Source: Closterium sp. NIES-65 (Eukaryota; Streptophyta; Zygnematophyceae; Desmidiales; Closteriaceae). From it: a DNA stretch of 64,000 nucleotides. The notes below the pieces were generated by a model. The model saw nothing but the letters and a program-made list of their open reading frames with translations. It was not told the DNA's origin and searched no databases. Of the stretch, positions 1-10,900 are shown in pieces (position 1 is the stretch's first letter; each line of letters opens with the position of its first letter). Position numbers and translations under genes: made by a program. The stretch spans positions 1,240,001-1,304,000 of the forward strand of contig CANXME010002067.1 of NCBI GenBank assembly GCA_948144175.1. The letters run 5' to 3'.

Positions 1-1417
1 AACGATGGTTCGCCAATTCTTGTCACCCGCCAAGGGGTGCTGAGGACCTGCGCCAGTTTCCTAATTCCCGCACTCTGACGCAACGCCCTGGGCACCTTGC
101 GCCCCCCCAAAACACTTGATCGCTCCCGCCCGCGAGTCCCGGGGACCGAGGGGGCAAGTGCCAAACCCACCTGGTGTACTGTAGCCAGTGCACTTGTCCC
201 TGCGCTCCCACTTCCATGTGTTGTCTTGTGTCCCCGACTGCGCCCTTTCGAGGGTGAAGATTGTGTGCGGAAGAGGGGATTCGGTGGGGAGGGGGGGTAA
301 GGTTGTGTGTGGGTGGAGGTGAGATCGAGAACATATGTTTCGGGTTTGTGGGGAACGCGGAAACGGGAGAAAACAAAACTGAACGAACACCTCGTGCAAC
401 TTCTGCTAGGGCATGCAGCTTTTCTGTTCGTTTCTTCCAGACTTCGAAACCTTTTCCAACCGAACAAAAACATTGCCCATCTCATTATATCCCTTGCCGC
501 ATCCCTCCCCCAGCGTCCTTTCCTTCGTCATTCCGTCTGCTCAGTTCCTACCGTCGCTATTGCTTGGCCTACTGCTATCCTAGATTATCCAGGCCCCTCT
601 GAAAAAGGCCTTGCAAAATCCCAGCCTGTGGAAAAAAAAAACAAAAACCTAAGACTCAACGCTTCCGCGTCGTCATTCCGCGTCGTCAGTCTGTTGATAA
701 AAAAAGCCAATGTTGGCAGAAGCATTCTCGTAAAGACCGAATTTTAACTAGCTTCTGACACTAACGTGCACATGGTTTTGCGGGTAAGGTTCGAAGGGGA
801 GGGATGGGGATGAGGGAGGGAGGGGAGGGGGCAGTTTTTTCGCGGACGTTGATAGAGAAACCAGCTACGAAGCCCCATTTCGACGTACGAACGGGTCAAC
901 GGAACACAGAGGTACGATGGTTACGAGGCCCGAATTTCACAAATACCACAAAGGAGGTGACGAGGACAGAGGGAACGCTTAGAGCAGAACCGCGGAAAGC
1001 ATGTCCTATGAGGATAGAGGGAGGCCCGTATGAGCTTTTTTTGATTTCCGGGTCCCCTCCAAGCATCCCCAAAAAGGTTCGGACCCGTAAACTACCTCCC
1101 GGGTGGGAAAAAATACCTTCGTCAAAATCAGGGTCTGCCTGGAAAATACCTTTTCCTTTTCAGTCAAAACAGGGGGATCGCCCGGTGAACTTAGGCCCCG
1201 CAGCCATGACAACCGTCGCGACCGTCATGGCTGTCACCGGCATAAAACGTTTCCACCGCGTTAGGTTAAGGACAGCAGCCTCATTTGTGCAGCTTTTGAG
1301 CCGCATCGAATATCAGTTTCCGAGGCGCCCGAAAAAAGCAGCTTCTCTGAGACGCCTCATACGCCGCGTTAAGGTTAGATCCGCAGGCTCAGTTCGTGTG
1401 CTTCGTTCTCGAACCAG
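1..1417. other. No recognised gene; 3' flank of the YebC/TACO1-like gene
   Basis: Short open frames exist on both strands but they are unlike any family I know and show no consistent composition. The stretch lies beyond the stop codon (1860) of the minus-strand YebC-like gene, so it is 3' flank or intergenic DNA. Confidence 0.5.
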
Positions 1418-1575
1418 CTCGAGCCGCTGGCGGTTCGTGCTTGCGCTGGCTCGAGCCGCTGACGGTTCGTGCTTGCGCTGGCTCGAGCTACTGGCGGTTC
1501 GTGCTTGCGCTGGCTCGAGCCGCTGGCGGTTCGTGCTTGCGCTGGCTCGAGCCGCTGGCGGTTCGTGCTTGAGCC
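1418..1575. repeat. 32-bp minisatellite, about 5 units
   Basis: Five head-to-tail copies of a 32-bp unit starting GCTCGAGCCGCTGGCGG, with a few substitutions. It reads open in several frames only because it is repetitive. It lies downstream of the YebC-like gene. Confidence 0.85.
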
Positions 1576-1649
1576 GTGGACATAGTGAGTTATGCAGGCT
1601 AGTATGGTTTCAATGTTACTCAACAATCATTACAGAACGACATTATCGT

Positions 1650-1905
1650 ACCGTATCACACACAGTGTGTGCGCGCCTATTATTCCAGTACACTGCATCC
1701 ACAACTTTAGAGGCGCCTCAAAAGTCACTATTGGATACAGCGTGCGCGCCTATTGGTTGCAGTACACTGCATCCACTTTATCGTAAAGCATACAGTGTGC
1801 GCGCCTATTGGTTGCAATACACTGCATCCACATTATAGTATCGCATACAGTGTGTACGCCTATTGGTTGCAGTAAACTGCATCCACATCGTCCAATTCCA
1901 GGAGC
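1650..1905 (-). repeat. Serial copies of the last-exon tail of the YebC-like gene
   Basis: The end of coding exon 7 (codons for VYCNQ then TAG, at 1874-1860) recurs as degenerate copies near 1690, 1745-1775 and 1800-1835. Each contains GATGCAGT, TGCAACCAATAG and the following GGCGCGC. Only the copy nearest exon 7 is in frame. The others would lie in the 3' UTR or beyond. The pattern matches the exon multiplication seen at every other exon of this gene. Confidence 0.75.
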
Positions 1906-4900
1906 TTCTCCATCACAGCTTCGTTCTGCTCTCGAGCCTCCTCGTCAGGCTGGGAAACAGGTTGGGTTGGGAAGGGAAAACCAGAATTTGAAGAAAAGAA
2001 GAGTGTTTTCAGTGCATCCAGCATCGGGTAATGCTCCTGCAGCTATGTGTTTGAAGTGTTTTGAGACGTCTCAAAATAGCCCCGTGTATGAAGAAGTGTT
2101 TTGAGACGTCTCAAAACACTTCTTCAGACACGTAGCATTGGATAATGCTCCTGCAGCTGCCCCAAAGGTCACAGGTGCCCCACCTCCCAACATGCACGTC
2201 GTACCAGCCAGCAAGCCCTACCTCAGACCATCCTACCTCAGACCACCCTACCTCAGACCACCCTACCCCAGATGATGTAGTCCACCCTGCCTCCATCCTG
2301 ACAGGTCCACCTGATTCCTAACAGGTCTACCTGCATGGTGGCGGTGGGGATGAACATGAGCTCTGTGCTCCGCGTCTACTGTCAGCCCATACTCCTGCAG
2401 CTGGGCCCATGCCATGCGCCCATGCACCGTGTACTATCCCTGCCCAGCCCACCCTACACCAGAAGAACCTACCCCAGGTGTACCTGCATGGTAGCGGTGG
2501 GAATGAACATGTGGCCTGAGTGCTCTGCATCTACTGTCAGTCCATACTCCTGCTGCGCTCGTACCGTGCCCCCACATGCTAGATCTCCCTACCTACCCCA
2601 GCCGTACCTGCATGGTGGTGGTGGGAATGAACATGAGGCCTGAGTGCTCCGCATCCACCAGCCCCTGCCCCTGCGGTTGCCAGCCGTACCCACCCACAAT
2701 GCCCCAGACCCCCCTACTCCAGACCTACCTGCATGGTGGCGGTGGGAATGAACATGAGGCCTGAGTGCTCCGCGTCTACTGTCAGCCCATACTCCTGCAG
2801 CTGGGCCCCGTGCCCTCAAGCCGTGCACCTATTGCACAACCCTCTATTCTAGCCCACCCCAGAGGAACCTACCTACCCCAGATGTACCTGCACCGTAGAA
2901 AATCTACCTGCATGGTGGCGGTGGGAATGAACATGAGGCCTGAGTGCTCTGCATCCACCGCCAGCCCATACTCCTGCAGCTGCGCCCCCGTGCCACCCGC
3001 CCAGCCCAGCCTACCTACCCAGGTCTACCTGCATGGTGCTAGACGTACCTGCATGGTGGCGGTGGGAATGAACATGAGGCCTGAGTGCTCTGCATCCACT
3101 GTCAGCCCATACTCCTGCAGCTCTGCTCGCACTGATGCAAAGGACTCTGCTGGCGTGAGCACCCGGAAGAACCTGAGAGGGGTAAGGAGAGCGGGAAGGG
3201 AAGAGTGGGGGTAAGGGGAGAGATAAGTTAATGGGAGGGGTGACACGGAGGGTTGCAACAAACGTCAGCCCATACTCCTGCAGCTGGGCTCGCATCGATG
3301 CGAAGGACTCGGCTGGCGAGAGCACTCGGAAGAACCTGGTGGGGGGGAGAGGCCGTGGAGGTGAGAGGGAGGGGTGGGGGGAGAGGGGTAGGAACGAGGT
3401 GAGAGGAATGTATGGGAGAAGTTACATAAAGGGTTGCATCATCTACTGTCAGCCCATACTCCTGCAGCTGCGCTTGCACCTATGCGAAGGACTCGGCTGG
3501 CGTGAGCTCTGGAAAGAAACTGGTGGGGGAGAGAGACCGTGGAGGTGAGAGGATGATGGGAAAGGAGAGAGGAAGAAAGGTTAATGGTGTTGCATCATCT
3601 ACTGTCAGCCCGTACCCCTGCAGTTGTGCTCGCACCGAGGCAAACGACTCGGCTGGTGTCAGCACTCGGAAGAACCTGGGAGAGAAAGAGAGAGACCGTG
3701 GGAGAGAGAGGAGGATAAGGGGGAAGGGAGAAAGTGAGGGAGATACGCAGGTACAGGGGGTTGAACCGTCAGCCCATACTCCCCCCCTGCAGCTGCACCC
3801 GCACTTATGCAAAGGACTCGACTGGAGTCAGCACTCGGAAGAACCTGAGAGGGGAGAGGAGGAGAGAGGGGGGGAAGGAGCGGAGGTAAGGGGAGAGATA
3901 ATTTAACGGGAGGGGTGACACGGAGGGTTGCAACCAACGTCAGCCCATACTCCTGCAGCTGCACCCGCACCTATGCAAAGGACTCGACTGGAGTCAGCAC
4001 TCGGAAGAACCTGAGAGGGGAGAGGAGGAGAGAGGGGGGGAAGGAGCGGAGGTAAGGGGAGAGATAATTTAACGGGAGGGGTGACACGGAGGGTTGCAAC
4101 CAACGTCAGCCCATACTCCTGCAGCTGCACTCGCACCGATGCAAAGGACTCTGCTGGTGTGAGCACTCTAAAGAACCTGAGAAAGAAAGAGACCGTGGAG
4201 GAGAGAGGAGGATGAGGAGGGGGGGCAGAAGAGGAAGAGATGAACAGGAGAGGGGTAAAAGCGGAGAAGGACAGCAGGAGGGAGACAAGGGAGTGTGGCA
4301 ATGAGAGAAATCAAGTCAACTGCAACAAAGATTATTGAAAGGAAGAAAGGAGCACAACCAGAAACGAGAACGAGAACGAGAACAAGAACAAGAACAAGAA
4401 CAAGAACAAGAACAAGAACAAGAACAAGAACAAGAACAAGAACAAGAACAAGAACAAGAACAAGAACAAGAACAAGAACAAGAACAAGAACAAGAACAAG
4501 AACAAGAACAAGAACAAGAACAAGAACAAGAACAAGAACAAGAACAAGAACAAGAACAAGAACAAGAACAAGAACAAGAACAAGAACAAGAACAAGAACA
4601 AGAACAAGAACAAGAACAAGAACAAGAACAAGAACAAGAACAAGAACAAGAACAAGAACAAGAACAAGAACAAGAACAAGAACAAGAACAAGAACAAGAA
4701 CAAGAACAAGAACAAGAACAAGAACAAGAACAAGAACAAGAACAAGAACAAGAACAAGAACAAGAACAAGAACAAGAACAAGAACAAGAACAAGAACAAG
4801 AACAAGAACAAGAGCAAGAACCAGCAAAAAAACTGAAAGATACCCCTCCCCACCTGTCCTTGACCAAAGGAATGATAAAAAAGCCAACTTACTGCTCCTC

Positions 4901-7900
4901 CTCCTCGCCCTCCTCCGCATGCCCTCCGCCTCCTCCCCCTGCAATGTCCTCCCCAGGGTTGATGACGTCATCAGCACCTGCATCCACCGCCACCACCAAC
5001 ACCTCGTCCGGGTCTGCCGTGGCTGCTGGCACAGCCAGCACACCCTGCCTGTGAAAAGGAAGGAAGGGGAGAGATGCAATGGGAATAGCAGTATTCATTC
5101 AATGGGCAGGGGGATGAGCATCCACCGCCACCACCAGCACCTTGTCTGGGTCTGCCGTGGCTGCTGGCACAGCCAGCACACCCTGCCTGTGAAAAGGAAG
5201 GAAGGGGAGAGATGCAATGGGAATAGCAGTATTCATTCAATGGGCAGGGGGATGAGCATCCACCGCCACCACCAGCACCTTGTCTGGGTCTGCCGTGGCT
5301 GCTGGCACAGCCAGCACACCCTGCCTGTAGGAGGGGGGGAGAAGAGGGATATGAAAGGAATGAAGAGAGGAATCAGCACCCGCATCATAAGCATCAGCCC
5401 CTGCATCCACCGCCACCACCAGCACCTCGTCTGGATCTGCCATGGCTGCTGGGACAGCCAGCACGCCTTGCCTGTGGTGGCAAGGAGGATGGAAATTAGA
5501 GGAAGGAAGGGAGGGGAATGAGCAGGAGCAGCAGACCAGCAGCACGAGCAGCAGACCAGCAGCAGAAGCAGCAGACCAGCAGCACGAGCAGCAGACCAGC
5601 AGCACGAGCAGCAGACCAGCAGCACGAGCAGCAGACCAGCAGCACGAGCAGCAGACCAGCAGCACGAGCAGCAGACCAGCAGCACGAGCAGCAGACCAGC
5701 AGCACGAGCAGCAGACCAGCAGCACGAGCAGCAGACCAGCAGCACGAGCAGCAGACCAGCAGCACGAGCAGCAGACCAGCAGCACGAGCAGCAGACCAGC
5801 AGCACGAGCAGCAGACCAGCAGCACGAGCAGCAGACCAGCAGCACGAGCAGCAGACCAGCAGCACGAGCAGCAGACCAGCAGCACGAGCAGCAGACCAGC
5901 AGCACGAGCAGCAGACCAGCAGCACGAGCAGCAGACCAGCAGCACGAGCAGCAGACCAGCAGCACGAGCAGCAGACCAGCAGCACGAGCAGCAGACCAGC
6001 AGCACGAGCAGCAGACCAGCAGCACGAGCAGCAGACCAGCAGCACGAGCAGCAGACCAGCAGCACGAGCAGCAGACCAGCAGCACGAGCAGCAGACCAGC
6101 AGCACGAGCAGCAGACCAGCAGCACGAGCAGCAGACCAGCAGCACGAGCAGCAGACCAGCAGCACGAGCAGCAGACCAGCAGCACGAGCAGCAGACCAGC
6201 AGCACGAGCAGCAGACCAGCAGCACGAGCAGCAGACCAGCAGCACGAGCAGCAGACCAGCAGCACGAGCAGCAGACCAGCAGCACGAGCAGCAGACCAGC
6301 AGCACGAGCAGCAGACCAGCAGCACGAGCAGCAGACCAGCAGCACGAGCAGCAGACCAGCAGCACGAGCAGCAGACCAGCAGCACGAGCAGCAGACCAGC
6401 AGCACGAGCAGCAGACCAGCAGCACGAGCAGCAGACCAGCAGCACGAGCAGCAGACCAGCAGCACGAGCAGCAGACCAGCAGCACGAGCAGCAGACCAGC
6501 AGCACGAGCAGCAGACCAGCAGCACGAGCAGCAGACCAGCAGCACGAGCAGCAGACCAGCAGCACGAGCAGCAGACCAGCAGCACGAGCAGCAGACCAGC
6601 AGCACGAGCAGCAGACCAGCAGCACGAGCAGCAGACCAGCAGCACGAGCAGCAGACCAGCAGCACGAGCAGCAGACCAGCAGCACGAGCAGCAGACCAGC
6701 AGCACGAGCAGCAGACCAGCAGCACGAGCAGCAGACCAGCAGCACGAGCAGCAGACCAGCAGCACGAGCAGCAGACCAGCAGCACGAGCAGCAGACCAGC
6801 AGCACGAGCAGCAGACCAGCAGCACGAGCAGCAGACCAGCAGCACGAGCAGCAGACCAGCAGCACGAGCAGCAGACCAGCAGCACGAGCAGCAGACCAGC
6901 AGCACGAGCAGCAGACCAGCAGCACCATTACAGTCAGCCCCTGCATCCACCACCACCAACACCTCGTCCGGGTCTGCTGTGGCTGCTGGGACTGGCAGCA
7001 CACCCTGCCTGTGATGGTAGGGAGAAGGAGAAGTGGAGGAATGAAGAGAGGGGAATGATTAGCACCACCTGCATACCCTGCCACCACCACCACTGCCACC
7101 GCCTCGTGTTGGCGCCTCCATCCCTCACCACATCCCACAGACACCGTAACCGCCGCCCAGGTATACAGCAAACCCCACTGTTGGTTTCAAAAACGCATCT
7201 CTTGACAAATTCCAAAGCTTACCTCATGAAAGAAAAACCTCTCTTAGAATCAAGAGCGCACCTCTGAAAATTGAGAAGCACTGAGCTCGGAGGTTGTCGC
7301 ATACATAGCACACTACCTTCTGAAAGGAAAGACACACCACCTTCTGAAGGGTGTAGATTCAAGAGCGCACCTTTTGAAATTGAAGAGCACAGAGCCCGGC
7401 GCGGCCATCTTGGCGCCGCCATCTTGCACACCACGTCCCAGAAACACTGAATCTTCCGCCCAGTGTGCATTGAACCATTGAAAAAAATCAGGAACTCACT
7501 TGCTGAAATTCAAGAGCGCACCTCTTGAAGTTAAATAGCACCTCTTGAAGTTAAATAGCACCTCTTGAAGTTAAATAGCACCTCTTGAAGTTAAATAGCA
7601 CCTCTTGAAGTTAAATAGCACCGAGCCTGGATCGGCCATCTTGGCGCCGCCCTTGCGAACCACGTCGCGCACTGTAGCTGCCGCCCGGGCATTGTTGTCT
7701 GTTAGCACGTCCACCACTATGCCGACTCCTCCGAGCCCGTAGATCTGCCGCAAGTTATTATATTGAGTACAAAGTGTAGGGAACATGTGTTAGTGTAGGG
7801 CAATAAGTGGGCAGTCTTGTCTGTTAGCACGTCCACCACTATGCCGCCCATGTTGGAGTCAATTTTCACTAACACCACAGTTACTCACTAACACACACAC

Positions 7901-10900
7901 GCACCTCATACACGATTTCAGTGAAATCCGCCTGTCCCTTCTCTGTCGCCCGTTTGATGTTCCGATCAATCACATCTTTGGGCACTCCCCCTTGCTGCTC
8001 CATTACTCCCCCCTCCTTCCCCGATACAATCACGCACTTTTACAGTCACACTCCCACGCACCTCATACACAATTTCAGTGAAATCCGCCTGCCCCTTCTC
8101 CGTCGCTCGTTTGATGTTCCGATCAATCACATCCTTTGGCACTCCGCCTTGCTTTGCCGCCACCAGCAGCGCTGCCAGTGCCGAGTTGCTGGCTGGGCTG
8201 GGACCAGCTGCTTTGACTCTGGGAGAGAGGAAAAAGGGGGTGAAGCGTAGAGTAAAGGGGAGGGTGAGGGGAAAGGGTAGAGAGATTGGTGAGGGTGGTG
8301 TTTCTGGTGGGTACTGACCAATCACCTCTTTGGACAAGCACTCCCCCTTGCTTCGCCGCCACCAGCAGCGCTGCCAGCGCTGAGTTGCTGGCTGGGCTGG
8401 GACCGGCTGCCTTGACTTTGGAAGGGGAACGGGGGAGGGCAAGGGACAGGGAGTGGGGGGTGGGAGTGGAGGGTGGGGGTGATGGGCAGAGCTGCCACTG
8501 CCGCCACCAGCAGCACTGCCAGTGCCGAGTTGCTCGCAGGGCTGGGGCCGGCTGCATTTACTCTGGGAGGGGGAGGGGAAAGGGAGGGGAGGGGGTTGTT
8601 GAGGGGGGTGTTGTTGGTGTGTGTGTTCCGATCAACAATTTCCTTCACCACTCCTTGCTTCGCCGCCACCAGCAGCGCTGCCAGCGCCGAATTGCTAGCA
8701 GGGCTGGGGCCGGCTGCATTTACTCTGGGAGGAGAGGGCATGGGGGAGAAGGGGGGGGTGGGGGGGTGTTGTAAGCAGTGCTGCCAGCGCCGAATAGCAG
8801 GGCTGGGACCGGCTGCTTTGACTCTGGGAGGGGAGGGGGAGGGCAAGGAGGAGAGGGGTGGGTGTTGTAAGCAGCACTGCCAGCACCGAATTGCTTGCAG
8901 GGCTGGGACTGGGACTGGCTGCCTTGACTCTGTACAGAGGAGGGTGAGGGGGGTGTTGCTGACATGACAACTGTCACCGAGTCAACTCCTTTGAGTCACC
9001 GAGTCAACTCCCCAAAGTCACCGAGTCAACTCCTCTGAGTCACCGAGTCAACTCCCCAAAGTCACCGAGTCAACTCCTCTGAGTTACCGAGTCAACTCCT
9101 CTGAGTCACCGAGTCAACTCCCCAAAGTCACCGAGTCAACTCCTCTGAGTCACCGAGTCAACTCCTCTGAGTCACCGAGTCAACTCCTCTGAGTCACCGA
9201 GTCAACTCCTCTGAGTCACCGAGTCAACTCCTCTGAGTCACCGAGTCAACTCCTCTGAGTCACCAAGTCAACTCCTCTGAGTCACCGAGTCAACTCCTCT
9301 GAGTCACCGAGTCAACTCCTCCGAGTCACCGAGTCAACTCCCCCAAGTCACCGAGTCAACTTCCCCAAGTCACCGAGTCAACTCCCCCAAGTCACCGAGT
9401 CAACTCCCCCGAGTCACCGAGTCAACTCCTCCGAGTCACCGAGTCAACTCCTCTGAGTCACCGAGTCAACTCCCCCGAGTCACCGAGTCAACTCCCCCGA
9501 GTCACCAAGTCAACTCCCCTGAGTCACAGAGTCAACTCCCCCAAGTCACCGAGTCAACTCCCCCGAGTCACCGAGTCAACTCTCCCGAGTCACCGAGTCA
9601 ACTCCCCTGAGTCACAGAGTCAACTCCCCCGAGTCACCGAGTCAACTCCCCCAAGTCACCGAGTCAAATCCTCTGAGTCACTGAGTCAACTCCTGAGTCA
9701 CCGAGTCAACTCCTCTGATTCACTGAGTCAACTCCTGAGTCACCGAGTCAATTCCCGAGTCCACTTCCGAGTCACTGAGTCAGCTCCCCCGAGTCACTGA
9801 GTCAGCTCCCCCAAGTCACTGAGTCAACTCCAAGTCACTTGCATGACAACGAAAAAAAAAGGCCAAATGAACAAGTTTAGAAAGATTGTGTCGTGGATAT
9901 TACCTGCCTTTTTTGTGAAAGAAGGGCATTTTTGAGACGTCTCAAAAATTGATATTACCTGCCTTTTTTTGTTTGTTCTCATACGAATCGCACCTGAATA
10001 AGATCAATCGGCAGCACTCACGCGGATATGATCTGCACTCACGCGGATATGATCTGCACTCACGCGGATATGATCTGCACTCACGCGGATATGATTTGCA
10101 CTCACGCGGATATGATTTGCACTCACGCGGATATGATCTGCACTCACGCGGATATGATCTGCACTCACGCGGATATGATTTGCACTCACGCGGATATGAT
10201 TTGCACTCACGCGGATATGATTTGCACTCACGCGGATATGATTTGCACTCACGCGGATATGATCTGCACTCACGCGGATATGATCTGCACTCACGCGGAT
10301 ATGATCTGCACTCACGCGGATATGATTTGCACTCACGCGGATATGATTTGCACTCACGCGGATATGATTTGCACTCACGCGGATATGATTTGCACTCACG
10401 CGGATATGATTTGCACTCACGCGGATATGATTTGCACTCACGCGGATATGATCTGCACTCACGCGGATATGATTTGCACTCACGCAGATATGATTTGCAC
10501 TCACGCGGATATGATTTGCTTCCCAAATTTGCCGTACAGCTTCGACTTGCGCGCGTCCTGTGCGTTCTGCTCTCACCACAGAGATTTGACGGGGGGGGGG
10601 GGGGGGGGGGGGAGAGATGTTGGGGTGCGGGGGAAAGGGGAAAAGAGGGAGCAAGGTTGGCGGTGGGTGAGGGTAGCTGGGAAATGCCTTGCGTGCGTCC
10701 TGTGCGTTCTGCTCTCAACACAGGGATTCGGGAGGCAAGGGACGGGGGGAGAGGGGGAAAGGGGGAAAGGGGGAAAGGGGGAGCAAGGTTGCTGGGACAA
10801 CTCAAGAATGTGCCGTACAGCTTCGACTTGCGCGCGTCCTGTGCGCTCTGCTCTCAGCAGAAATGGTGGGAGAGGGAGGGGGGGAGGGAGTGGGTGGGGG

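Noticed and set aside
22-60. Another carboxyltransferase fragment (ATGGTTCGCC...TCACCCGCCAAGG resembles ATVPK...VTRK)
   Set aside because: Only about ten codons match loosely and the frame is inconsistent. Could be chance.
4295-5521. 408-codon plus-strand ORF with RT or EQ repeats
   Set aside because: Product of the AAGAAC microsatellite, fused to antisense exon-5 copies.
5233-7171. Very long ORFs in several frames on both strands (500-644 codons)
   Set aside because: They are open only because the 20-bp satellite contains no stop in any frame. The translated sequence is a pure repeat, and the region is an intron of the YebC-like gene.
8976-9835. CRISPR-like array of regular short repeats
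   Set aside because: No unique spacers. It is a continuous 22-bp tandem repeat in a eukaryotic intron.
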